From the NCBI GenBank assembly GCA_023402075.1, contig JAEXCS010000008.1, forward strand, positions 8,567 to 72,566: a DNA stretch of 64,000 bases, given 5' to 3'. This document shows positions 50,682-58,883 of this stretch, piece by piece; within the stretch, counting starts at the first letter, position 1, and each line of letters opens with the position of its first letter. The position numbers and the translations under genes were made by a program. Under the pieces are notes generated by a model. The model saw only the letters and a list, made by a program, of their open reading frames with translations, was not told the origin of the DNA and searched no databases. The stretch is from Bacillota bacterium. Its GTDB lineage: Bacteria > Bacillota > Clostridia > Oscillospirales > Oscillospiraceae.

Positions 50682-53583
50682 CGAAGACAACACCATTGAA
50701 CAGATGGTCATTGCCACACTGAAGAGTAATGGCTGGAAGTATATCCCTGCGGAGGAGCTTCCACGTGACTATTCCGACGTTATGGTTGAGTCTATGGTGA
50801 AGGACGCTTTGATTCGCCTGAATCCAGAGATTGCAGCCGACCCCTCGCGGGCTGATGAAGTTATCTATAAGCTCCGGACCATGATGATGCATTTTCCGGC
50901 GGATAACCTTGTCGCACAGAATGAGACCTTCAAAAAAAAGGTCTTTGAAGAGAACTCCTACCCATTCGGCGAGGATGGGCGTATGGTTCCGATTCAGTTC
51001 TTTGGCACCATGACTAAGGAGCAGCTCGCTCTTAACGAATATGTTGTAACCAACCAATGGGTGTATCCGCAGAAGGAAAACGGCAAGCGTCTCGACATTG
51101 TCCTTCTTATCAACGGTTTCCCTGTGGCAATCGGTGAGCTCAAGACGCCCGTTCGCACTGCAATCACGTGGTTGGACGGTGCTTGTGACATTGCCTCTTA
51201 TGAGAAATCTATACCAGAGATGTTTGTGCCGAACATTTTCAACTTTGCCACCGAGGGAAAGTGCTATCGTTATGGCTCAGTGGGAATGCCTGCAAACATG
51301 TGGGGCCCGTGGCACACACCTGACCACAAAACAGAAGGCAGCCTTGCCGATGTGAAGGTCAGCTTGGGCGATATGATTACGCCCGAGAAAATCATAGACA
51401 TTTTCCAGTTCTTCACGCTCTTTGCAACGGACAAGAAGCATGTGAAATACAAGGTCATCTGCCGCTATCAGCAGTATGAAGGTGCTAACCTCATCGTTCA
51501 GCGTGTTATCGCGGGCTACCCGAAGCAGGGCCTTATATGGCATTTTCAGGGCTCCGGCAAATCACTGTTAATGGTATTTGCTGCTCAAAAGCTCCGTATG
51601 ATACCGGAGCTCGGCAATCCGAGCATTGTTATTGTGGATGATAGACTCGATCTTGAAACACAGATAACCGCAACGTTCAATGCCTCTGATATTCCAAACT
51701 TAGTGTCCCTTTCCACTAAGGATGACGTTGAGAAATTCTTTGAGCAGGATATCAGAAAAATCGCCATCACGACCATTTTCCGCTTCGGCGATATGGATAG
51801 CGTGCTTAATTTGAGAGATAACATCATCATCATGGTCGATGAAGCTCACCGCACTCAAGAGGGTGACCTCGGCTCAAAAATGCGGGCAGCTTTGCCGAAT
51901 GCGTTTTTCTTCGGATTGACCGGTACACCTATCAACCGTCTGGATAAGAACACATTTAAAACTTTCGGCGCTACTGAGGACAAGAGCGGATATCTGAGCC
52001 GATATACCTTCTCTGACTCCATTCGTGATAATGCTACGCTGCCGCTGAATTTCGAGCCTGTTCCTGTTGACCTGCATGTAAACAAGGAAAAGCTAGATGA
52101 GGAGTTCGAGGCGCTTACAGAATCGCTGTCTGACGCTGACCGCGCTGAATTATCGAAGCGTGTCAATATGAAGGCCATCATGTATGACCCGAAACGTATC
52201 AGAAAAATCTGCGAACACATTGTCAGGCATTATCAAGAAAAAATCGAGCCCAACGGCTATAAGGGACAGATTGTTGTTTATGACCGTGAATGCTGCCTGC
52301 GTTACAAGGCAGAGCTTGATAGGCTCCTGCCGCCCGAAGCCACCACAATCGTGATGGACACAAATAACGATAAGGACGACCGTTACAAGAAATATCGCCG
52401 GAGTCGTGATGAAGAAGGTAAAGTGCTGGATAGATTCCGCGACCGCAACAATCCGCTGAAGCTGGTTATTGTAACGGCGAAGCTGCTCACCGGCTTTGAT
52501 GCGCCGATTCTTCAGGTTATGTATCTGGATAAGCCCATGAAAGACCATAACCTCCTGCAGGCTATCTGCCGTACAAACCGCACCTTCGATGAAGGCAAAA
52601 CACACGGACTCATCGTCGACTACATTGGCATTTTCGATAATGTTGCAAAGGCTCTGGACTTTGACGAGTCCAGCATGAAAAAAGTCGTCACAAACATCGA
52701 AGAGGTTAAAAAGCAAATCCCGGCGCTGCTTCGGAAATGCCTCAGCTATTTCATGGGCGTTGACCGTACTGTTGAAGGTTGGGAAGGCTTGCTGGCGGCG
52801 CAGGAGTGCATCCCCACAAATAAGGACAAGGATACTTTTGCTGCTGACTACCGCGTGTTGAACAGAGCATGGGATGCGCTTTCACCGGACCCATTCCTTG
52901 AAAAGTATAAATATGACTACGCTTGGCTCAGCAAGGTTTACGAGTCGGTAAAGCCGACAGATAATCGAGGCGCTCTTATCTGGTCTGCGTTAGGCGCAAA
53001 AACAATGGAACTCGTGCACGAAAACCTTGAAGTTGGCGAAATCCATGAGGACGTCGATATTCTGACGCTGGATGCTAACCTGATTGATGAATTCATTCAG
53101 AAGCAGAAGGACGTCAAAAAGACGACCATGAAAATAGAAATCGACTTGGTAGCTAAAATCCGTGCACATACCAAAGACCCGAAGTTTATTAAGCTCGGTG
53201 AAAAGCTGGAGGAGCTGCGCGAACGTCATGAGCAGGGCCTTCTCACCAGTATCGAGTTTTTGAAGCTGCTGCTTGAACTCGCTAAGGAAGCGGCTCAGGC
53301 AGAAAAGGAAGTTGTGCCGGAAGACGAAATCGACCACGGCAAAGCTGCCCTGACAGAGCTTTTCGTTGGCATCAGAAATGAAAAAACTCCAATAATCGTG
53401 GAGCGTATCGTTGCTGATATTGACGACATTGTTAAAATTGTCCGCTTCGACGGCTGGCAAAGAACAACCACCGGTAAAAACGAGGTCAAGAAGGCACTGC
53501 GCAGTGTCATCTGGATTAAGTACAAAATCAAAGATAAAGAGGTCTTTGATAAGGCTTATAACTACATCGAGCAGTATTATTAA
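50674..53583 (+). CDS. hsdR: type I restriction endonuclease subunit HsdR
   Basis: A 969-residue DNA translocase-nuclease that cuts DNA when HsdS/HsdM meet unmodified sites. The N-terminal PD-(D/E)xK nuclease has Asp141 (LDIVLL) and Glu155/Lys157 (IGELKTP). The SF2 motor shows Walker A GSGKS at 293-297, DEAH at 389-392 and 'FFGLTGTP'. The C-terminal helical domain contacts HsdM ('EDEIDHGKAALTELF'). All key residues are present, so the system looks restriction-competent. The start at 50674 has GGAGG 8 nt upstream; an ATG at 50656 overlaps that RBS. It overlaps the NUDIX stop. Confidence 0.96.
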   Translation: MFNEDNTIEQMVIATLKSNGWKYIPAEELPRDYSDVMVESMVKDALIRLNPEIAADPSRADEVIYKLRTMMMHFPADNLVAQNETFKKKVFEENSYPFGEDGRMVPIQFFGTMTKEQLALNEYVVTNQWVYPQKENGKRLDIVLLINGFPVAIGELKTPVRTAITWLDGACDIASYEKSIPEMFVPNIFNFATEGKCYRYGSVGMPANMWGPWHTPDHKTEGSLADVKVSLGDMITPEKIIDIFQFFTLFATDKKHVKYKVICRYQQYEGANLIVQRVIAGYPKQGLIWHFQGSGKSLLMVFAAQKLRMIPELGNPSIVIVDDRLDLETQITATFNASDIPNLVSLSTKDDVEKFFEQDIRKIAITTIFRFGDMDSVLNLRDNIIIMVDEAHRTQEGDLGSKMRAALPNAFFFGLTGTPINRLDKNTFKTFGATEDKSGYLSRYTFSDSIRDNATLPLNFEPVPVDLHVNKEKLDEEFEALTESLSDADRAELSKRVNMKAIMYDPKRIRKICEHIVRHYQEKIEPNGYKGQIVVYDRECCLRYKAELDRLLPPEATTIVMDTNNDKDDRYKKYRRSRDEEGKVLDRFRDRNNPLKLVIVTAKLLTGFDAPILQVMYLDKPMKDHNLLQAICRTNRTFDEGKTHGLIVDYIGIFDNVAKALDFDESSMKKVVTNIEEVKKQIPALLRKCLSYFMGVDRTVEGWEGLLAAQECIPTNKDKDTFAADYRVLNRAWDALSPDPFLEKYKYDYAWLSKVYESVKPTDNRGALIWSALGAKTMELVHENLEVGEIHEDVDILTLDANLIDEFIQKQKDVKKTTMKIEIDLVAKIRAHTKDPKFIKLGEKLEELRERHEQGLLTSIEFLKLLLELAKEAAQAEKEVVPEDEIDHGKAALTELFVGIRNEKTPIIVERIVADIDDIVKIVRFDGWQRTTTGKNEVKKALRSVIWIKYKIKDKEVFDKAYNYIEQYY

Positions 53584-53655
53584 AATCGGCAATGGAGGTG
53601 GCACGTTATTCGTGCCGCCTACCATTAATTCTATAGATAGGAGGTACTGTTGTGA

Positions 53656-55623
53656 ATGGCTAAGTATTCAGACTTCAAAAGCTATATCAGAGCGAATTAC
53701 GGGGAGTATCTAAAGCAAAAACTCTTGCAATTTGTGGATGCGAATCATGATGGGCAAGGATTCCATTCAATTAATGTGCTTTCGCTGTGCAAGCAGGATA
53801 TTGCTAACCTGGATATAAAATCGCTTAAATGCAATGATCTCCCTGGCCCATTTGTGAAAATAGATGTCAATTTGACCGCCGATATTGTCACCCTCGGTTT
53901 AGGCACAAAAAAATATGAAGCTGATAGAAAAACAAGGTGGTTTACAGTTCATCTAAAGGCAAACCTTCGTGATGGAATGGAGCTCCTAAAGGATGAAACC
54001 AGAACAGAAGAGTATGCGCCGGGAACGTTTGATAGAACCACGGCTCTTGACGAGTATTTAGTTCCTTATGTTTACACAGCTGATTTGGAAGATATAGCGG
54101 ATGACTTCACGTCATTCTACTGCTGTGACGCCATATACGATATGTACCAGTTTCCTGGTAGTTACGTACTCCAAGCAATGGAGATTGACGCTTACGAGGC
54201 TGATTTGCCCGAAAAAACCATGGGCCGCATGTATTTTCGTGAAGACACCGCTACTATTTACCAAAAGTTTAATCCGCGTTTTCCGGAGGCTAAACTTGAA
54301 AACCATGTAATTCGTCCCGGCACAATGTTGATTAGCAAGAATAATTATTTCATGCAAAAAACAGGAAGTTTCAATCTAACCGTTGCGCATGAGGTCATCC
54401 ACTGGTATTATCATCAAAAGTTTTTCAAGATATTATCTTTGCTTGATGATGAGGCACATATGATGCCTTGCGATGTCGATCCTCAAAAATACGACGAAAA
54501 TATGACCGGGCTACAAAAAGCCAGATGGTTTGTAGAGTGGCAAGCCAATGCGCTGGGCATGCGAATCGCTATGCCTCAAGCCTTGTTTGTTAAGGCAATG
54601 CATGAAGCCTATGCTGCCGCATCAAAAACGCCAAGAATGGGCTGCTATAAAGCAGAGGTCCTGGAAGATACCATTCATAGAGTTGCTATGCTGTTTGGAG
54701 TTTCTGATTTTGCAGCAAAGCAACGGTCGATTCAGCTTGGGCTCGATACAGCAGCTGGTACCTTTATTTACATAGATGGGCAGTATCATTCGCCGTTCGC
54801 ATTTGAAGAAGGTATTCTTCAACCTAAACAGAGCTTTGTTATTAACCGCGCTGGCCTGGATGACGTATGTAAGAAAAATCACCACATCGCTGAATTGCTT
54901 GATTCCGGGGCATTCATTTATTTGGGCTACGTGGTTTGCATCAACGATGAGCAATATGTGCAGCCAGTTACAGGTGGTAGCGATCGTTGGACAGGACGCA
55001 AATTTGAGCTCACCGATTATGCCAGAGAGCATGTTGATGAATGCTGCTTGATATTTGATTGGGAGTCTATTTCAGGCATAAGTGATATTGGTGGATTCTA
55101 CGGGCAGTGCTACTTGAGCAAAGACGTTTCAGCAGAGAATCATATTGAGCACACATACAACTCTGATTTTGAGAACAACCAGTCTATTGAGGCCATTGCT
55201 GAACAAGCCAAGATAATGAAGGAGGCCTTTTTAGCGGGAAAAGAGGTTGTCAAAAATGCTCCAGATGAATTCCCGGATAATTTGTATTATCACATGAAGC
55301 GCAAGCACATAACAGTCGAAGAATTAGCATTTCGTTCTGGTTTAAGTACAACTACGATCAAGAAATATCGTGCAGGAACGAGCACGCCGGATATTGATAA
55401 TCTAATGGCCGTGTTCGTAGGCTTGAATCTTCAAGGGAAATATTGTGACCAAATGATGAGGACATTAGGCCTCACTTTGAATGACACAAATTATAAGCAC
55501 TATGTGTATCGGATATTAATTCAAGAACACTCCGACGGCACTCTCGATCAGTGGAATACCATTCTTGAGATAAATAATTTCCCTCACATTCCCAATATCA
55601 GGAATCAAACGGTCGCTTCATAA
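53656..55623 (+). CDS. ImmA/IrrE-type metalloprotease with C-terminal HTH
   Basis: A 655-residue protein. The central HEVIHWYYH (HExxH, about residues 246-250) and downstream acidic/His residues fit the ImmA/IrrE zinc-peptidase family, which cleaves XRE repressors in mobile elements. An HTH_3-like segment at about 548-610 ('HMKRKHITVEELAFRSGLSTTTIKKYRAGT') suggests repressor and protease in one chain. It ends the defence operon, 72 bp after hsdR, and a terminator follows. It could control the operon through the inverted repeat at its promoter, or respond to damage or phage. No XRE partner is adjacent. Confidence 0.82.
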   Translation: MAKYSDFKSYIRANYGEYLKQKLLQFVDANHDGQGFHSINVLSLCKQDIANLDIKSLKCNDLPGPFVKIDVNLTADIVTLGLGTKKYEADRKTRWFTVHLKANLRDGMELLKDETRTEEYAPGTFDRTTALDEYLVPYVYTADLEDIADDFTSFYCCDAIYDMYQFPGSYVLQAMEIDAYEADLPEKTMGRMYFREDTATIYQKFNPRFPEAKLENHVIRPGTMLISKNNYFMQKTGSFNLTVAHEVIHWYYHQKFFKILSLLDDEAHMMPCDVDPQKYDENMTGLQKARWFVEWQANALGMRIAMPQALFVKAMHEAYAAASKTPRMGCYKAEVLEDTIHRVAMLFGVSDFAAKQRSIQLGLDTAAGTFIYIDGQYHSPFAFEEGILQPKQSFVINRAGLDDVCKKNHHIAELLDSGAFIYLGYVVCINDEQYVQPVTGGSDRWTGRKFELTDYAREHVDECCLIFDWESISGISDIGGFYGQCYLSKDVSAENHIEHTYNSDFENNQSIEAIAEQAKIMKEAFLAGKEVVKNAPDEFPDNLYYHMKRKHITVEELAFRSGLSTTTIKKYRAGTSTPDIDNLMAVFVGLNLQGKYCDQMMRTLGLTLNDTNYKHYVYRILIQEHSDGTLDQWNTILEINNFPHIPNIRNQTVAS

Positions 55624-55677
55624 AATAATTTGGGTAACCTAAAGTTCCTCTTAAAAAACACAATAACCATAAGGGCT

Positions 55678-55712
55678 GCACCCATTTGTCATGTACGACA
55701 GATGGGTGCGGC
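55678..55712 (+). terminator. intrinsic terminator of the defence operon
   Basis: A 13-bp stem with one wobble (55678-55690 with 55697-55709), followed by GGCTCTTTTTTA. Confidence 0.88.
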
Positions 55713-55768
55713 TCTTTTTTATGCGGAAAATAGAAACCTTAGGTTCCCTGACGAATTTCAGAAACAGC

Positions 55769-55988
55769 GCTATCCTATGAACATGAAAACGCGATAGCAT
55801 ACGTTTTCATTTGAGCGCCAGACGCTCAAAAATATATCACATCGCTGAGTGGCCATGAAGCGGTGGAGGTTACATAGAGGTTTCGTGAGCGGTGATAACG
55901 ACCGCCGTCGAAGCTCCGATGTGCCACCACCTTAGTTTCGTGCGCTCACTTTTGCGAAACGGGGTCTGTGTCCATCGGATGCAGACCC
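55769..55988 (+). ncRNA. structured leader RNA upstream of the sigma-like gene
   Basis: A protein-free 220-nt segment with many nested helices. P1: 55783-55791/55802-55810 (9 bp), whose loop holds GATAGC able to pair with GCTATC at 55769-55774 (pseudoknot). P2: 55811-55817/55823-55829. P3, a long arm: GGTGG/CCACC, ACAT/ATGT, GAG/CTC, TTCG/CGAA and GCGGT/ACCGC between 55862 and 55928. P4: 55935-55940/55955-55960. It ends in a terminator stem, 55962-55968/55982-55988, plus T6. GTGAGCG (55885-55891) can alternatively pair with CGCTCAC (55943-55949). This looks like an attenuator or switch; I know no named family that matches with certainty. Confidence 0.68.
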
Positions 55989-56042
55989 TTTTTTGTTTCC
56001 TCCACCGCCCACCCTCGGCGGCAAATCACAGGAGGAAACATC

Positions 56043-56555
56043 ATGAAAACCAATGACAATCAACAACGCTACATCTACATTCGTTCCACAAATGAACGTG
56101 TCAATGTGACACAGCAAGAGTTTGAAGACTATTACCGAGAAATAAACACTTTCCGCAAGGCACAGCAACGCGCCAAAAGCTGCGTTTGCCCGGTACATAA
56201 GCGTTTGGACTGCGATATGGATTGCTTGACCTGTCCTTATTATCGCCGTGGCAACAACCTCTCCCTTGATTATACCGAGACTGATGACGAGGGGAACGAA
56301 AAAGCTTGGATTGATGATCTGGCTGACACCTCTGCTCCCATAGATGAAATCGTGGCGGACACCGTTGAGTTGCAGCTTCTCTTCAAGCGTCTGGCGGAAA
56401 TCATGCCTCAAGCTTTAGAAATAGGAAGGCTTCGTCAGCAGGGGCTGTCCGAGGATGCTATCGCAGCACAAATTGGCACAGGAAGAAAGACATACGCCTA
56501 TCGTTTGAAAAAGGCTGCTGACATCTTGAAAATCGAGTTCCCTGAATTTTTCTAA
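56043..56555 (+). CDS. sigma-70 region 4-like phage regulator
   Basis: A 170-residue protein starting MKTNDNQQRYIYIRST (GGAGGAAA upstream; a longer in-frame start at 55968 would run through the terminator hairpin). It has a Cys cluster 'CPVHKRLDCDMDCLTCPYYRRG' (about residues 48-69, likely zinc), an acidic middle, and a C-terminal HTH ('ALEIGRLRQQGLSEDAIAAQIGTGRKTYAYRLKKA') like sigma region 4. Such proteins head early gene blocks of Firmicutes prophages and conjugative elements. It probably regulates transcription of the module. The structured leader RNA precedes it. Confidence 0.82.
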   Translation: MKTNDNQQRYIYIRSTNERVNVTQQEFEDYYREINTFRKAQQRAKSCVCPVHKRLDCDMDCLTCPYYRRGNNLSLDYTETDDEGNEKAWIDDLADTSAPIDEIVADTVELQLLFKRLAEIMPQALEIGRLRQQGLSEDAIAAQIGTGRKTYAYRLKKAADILKIEFPEFF

Positions 56556-56650
56556 AAGTTTTTTGGATTTTTTCCGAAAGCCACATTTTTTGTCCAGTGG
56601 GTAGTGTAAGGGGCCACACGATACCCGCTCCTTCCGGGAGGTGAAACAGA

Positions 56651-56860
56651 ATGTACGAAGCAGAAAACAAGGTGATGAACACCGAAGATGAACTGATTAA
56701 TGTTCTATTAGACTTCATCATCGTATCCGCAAATCTTGCAAAAAACATCAGCCGCACCATGAAGCAGAGACAAATCAAGGAAGGAGGCAGCGACAATGGG
56801 AAAAGTTATCGAACTGGACTTGGCAATCAAAGACCTACGAACAGCAGCCACCACTATTAA
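56651..56860 (+). CDS. small phage protein, 69 aa
   Basis: A short protein with GGGAGGTG upstream: an acidic N-terminal helix ('TEDELINVLLDFIIVSANLAKNISRTMKQ') and a polar tail read from the start of the next gene in another frame. I do not know its function. Its reading frame overlaps the following gene by 65 bp, so only the first about 48 residues are free of that constraint. It is in the early module between the sigma-like gene and the rrp5-like gene. Confidence 0.6.
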   Translation: MYEAENKVMNTEDELINVLLDFIIVSANLAKNISRTMKQRQIKEGGSDNGKSYRTGLGNQRPTNSSHHY

Positions 56861-57116
56861 TGACGTGGCAGACACCTTGTCGGAGTTGTTCAGCGCCACT
56901 TCGGTTGACGAAGCCCACGATGCTGTTGCTCCTGCCGAACCCATTTTGACGCTGGAAGCGGTCAGAGCCGTTCTTGCGGACAAGTCCCGTGCGGGCTATA
57001 CCGCTCAGATTCGCTCTCTGCTCCAGAAGTACGATGCGGACAAGCTGTCAGGTATTGACCCCGCCAACTATAAAGCACTGCTTGCAGATGTGGAGGGACT
57101 CGACAATGCCACCTAA
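56796..57116 (+). CDS. small early phage protein, 106 aa
   Basis: A helical protein: 'VIELDLAIKDLRTAATTINDVADTLSELF' then 'PILTLEAVRAVLADKSRAGYTAQIRSLLQKYDADKLSGIDPANYKALLADVEGL'. The C-terminal part is the short helical domain seen in phage proteins often mislabelled as rRNA biogenesis protein rrp5, found next to DUF2800 genes. The molecular role is unknown. AAGGAGG precedes the start and its end overlaps the DUF2800 start by 11 bp, so the two are probably co-translated. Confidence 0.8.
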   Translation: MGKVIELDLAIKDLRTAATTINDVADTLSELFSATSVDEAHDAVAPAEPILTLEAVRAVLADKSRAGYTAQIRSLLQKYDADKLSGIDPANYKALLADVEGLDNAT

Positions 57117-58245
57117 AGGACACGCCATTCTCTCAGCATCCAGCTCCGACCGCTGGCTGCACTGCCCGCCTTCTGCTCGGCTCTGCGAGAGCTACGATGA
57201 CATGGGCAGCAATTACGCCGCTGAAGGCACCGACGCCCACGCGCTCTGCGAGTACAAGCTCCGTCAGGCGCTGGGCATGGAAGCGACTGACCCGACCGAG
57301 AACCTCACGTGGTTCAACGAGGAGATGAGCGACTGCGCAACCGGCTATGCTGCCTATGTGCTGGAGCAGGTGGAAGCAGCGAAGCAGACCTGCGCCGACC
57401 CCGTTGTTCTGATCGAGCAGCGGGTGGACTTCTCCCGCTGGGTTGAGTCCGGCTTCGGCACCGCCGACTGCGTTATCATCGCGGATGGTACGCTGCAGGT
57501 AATTGACTATAAGCACGGTCTCGGCGTTCTGGTCGATGCAACCGAAAACCCGCAGATGCAATGCTATGCGCTCGGCGCTCTGGAGCTGTTCGACGCAATC
57601 TACGACATTGACTCAGTACGCATGACAATTTATCAGCCGCGCCGTGAGAATGTCAGCACCTACGAACTATCGAAGGACGAGCTTTACCGCTGGGCTGACG
57701 AGGTGCTCAAGCCCACAGCGGACCTCGCTTTCGCCGGTGACGGAAACTTCCTCTGTGGCGAATGGTGCGGCTTCTGCAAGGCAAAGCATGACTGCCGCGC
57801 CAGAGCCGACACCAATATGGAGCTCGCCCGTTACGACTTCAAGCTGCCACCGCTCTTGACGGATGCGGAAGTCGAAGAAATCCTCGCTCGCGCTGATGAC
57901 CTTGTTTCGTGGGCGGCGGACATCAAGGAATACGCGCTCCAACAGGCAATCAGCGGTAAGGAGTGGCACGGCTGGAAGCTGGTCGAAGGACGCTCCAACC
58001 GCAGGTACACAAACGAAACAGCGGTTGCCGGTGCAGTTACCGACGCTGGCTTTGACCCTTATGAGCACAAGGTGCTCGGTGTCACCGCCATGCAAAAGTT
58101 GCTCGGCAAGTCCCGCTTTGAAGAAATCCTCGCGGCTTATATAGAAAAGCCGCAGGGCAAACCCACGCTCGTGCCGGAGAGCGACAAGCGTCCGGCAATG
58201 AACACAGCCAAAAATGATTTTATGGAGGAAAACGATTATGAATAA
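57106..58245 (+). CDS. DUF2800 phage nuclease (RecB/Cas4-like)
   Basis: A 379-residue protein starting MPPKGHAILSASSSDRWLHCPPS, the typical DUF2800 opening. The PD-(D/E)xK nuclease core is visible: 'HALCEYKL' early, 'GTADCVIIADGTLQVIDYKHG' with Asp and D-Y-K, and then a Cys group (CGEWCGFCKAKHDC) that with an early Cys could hold an Fe-S cluster as in Cas4/AddB. It is probably a 5'-3' exonuclease for phage recombination, paired with the following ssDNA-binding-like protein. It overlaps genes on both sides. A longer in-frame start at 56974 is inside the previous gene and is rejected. Confidence 0.88.
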   Translation: MPPKGHAILSASSSDRWLHCPPSARLCESYDDMGSNYAAEGTDAHALCEYKLRQALGMEATDPTENLTWFNEEMSDCATGYAAYVLEQVEAAKQTCADPVVLIEQRVDFSRWVESGFGTADCVIIADGTLQVIDYKHGLGVLVDATENPQMQCYALGALELFDAIYDIDSVRMTIYQPRRENVSTYELSKDELYRWADEVLKPTADLAFAGDGNFLCGEWCGFCKAKHDCRARADTNMELARYDFKLPPLLTDAEVEEILARADDLVSWAADIKEYALQQAISGKEWHGWKLVEGRSNRRYTNETAVAGAVTDAGFDPYEHKVLGVTAMQKLLGKSRFEEILAAYIEKPQGKPTLVPESDKRPAMNTAKNDFMEENDYE

Positions 58246-58813
58246 CAATACTACGAAGGTCAACAACCCGATGAAGGTCATCACTGGTCCCGACACCCGC
58301 TGGTCTTACGCCAATGTCTGGGAGGCAAAGAGCATCAACGGCGGTATGCCGAAGTTCTCCGTCAGCCTCATTATTCCCAAGTCCGACGCCAAGACGGTCG
58401 CAAAGGTCAAGGCTGCTATCGAGGCGGCTTACCACGAGGGTGAGGCAAAGCTCAAGGGCAACGGCAAGTCTGTGCCTCCGCTGGCGGCACTCAAGACTCC
58501 ACTGCGCGACGGCGACACGGAGCGTCCCGATGACGACGCTTACGCCAACGCTTACTTTATCAACGCCAACGCGACCACGGCTCCCGGCATCGTGGATGCC
58601 GACCGCGAGCCGATTCTGACCCGCTCCGAGGTTTACTCCGGCGTGTACGGTCGCGCAAGCATCAGCTTCTATGCCTTTAATTCCAACGGCAACAAGGGCA
58701 TCGCCTGCGGCCTGAATAACCTGCAGAAGCTCCGCGACGGTGAGCCTCTCGGCGGCAAGGCATCTGCTGAGTCCGATTTCGCAACGGACGATGACGAGGA
58801 CTTCCTCGCCTAA
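58238..58813 (+). CDS. DUF2815 ssDNA-binding-like phage protein
   Basis: A 191-residue protein of the DUF2815 family, related in fold to phage T7 gp2.5-type OB-fold ssDNA-binding proteins: 'RWSYANVWEAKSINGGMPKFSVSLIIPKSDAKTVAKV' and 'YGRASISFYAFNSNGNKGIACGLNNLQKL', with an acidic tail (DDDEDFLA) typical of SSBs that recruit partners. GGAGG precedes the start; it overlaps the DUF2800 stop by 8 bp. It is probably the partner of DUF2800 and the polymerase at the phage fork. Confidence 0.88.
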   Translation: MNNNTTKVNNPMKVITGPDTRWSYANVWEAKSINGGMPKFSVSLIIPKSDAKTVAKVKAAIEAAYHEGEAKLKGNGKSVPPLAALKTPLRDGDTERPDDDAYANAYFINANATTAPGIVDADREPILTRSEVYSGVYGRASISFYAFNSNGNKGIACGLNNLQKLRDGEPLGGKASAESDFATDDDEDFLA

Positions 58814-58819
58814 GACCCA

Positions 58820-58867
58820 TAACCTCAGGGGTGGCGGGCTTCGCGCCTGTCACCCCATATGAGGTTA
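58820..58867 (+). promoter_or_regulatory. two-tier hairpin between DUF2815 and the polymerase
   Basis: TAACCTCA/TGAGGTTA (58820-58827 with 58860-58867) stacks on GGGGTG/CACCCC (58828-58833 with 58851-58856). No U-tract follows, so it is not a simple terminator. It contains the GAGGTTA core that recurs in other gaps of this module. Confidence 0.6.
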
Positions 58868-58883
58868 CGAAAGGACGGTGCTT

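Larger units (their letters stand above)
39762..55712 (+). other. type I restriction-modification defence island, single transcription unit
   Basis: Twelve co-directional genes with short gaps or overlaps run from one good promoter to a terminator at 55678-55712. The gene set contains everything needed for type I restriction (HsdM, HsdS, HsdR) plus accessory enzymes not usually found with it. The DNA is visibly more AT-rich than the chromosome to the left, suggesting transfer. It may be cargo of the prophage-like element that follows. Confidence 0.75.

Noticed and set aside
55678..55712. Start of the leader RNA or a riboswitch
   Set aside because: It is a plain intrinsic terminator right behind the ImmA-type gene; the structured leader begins later.
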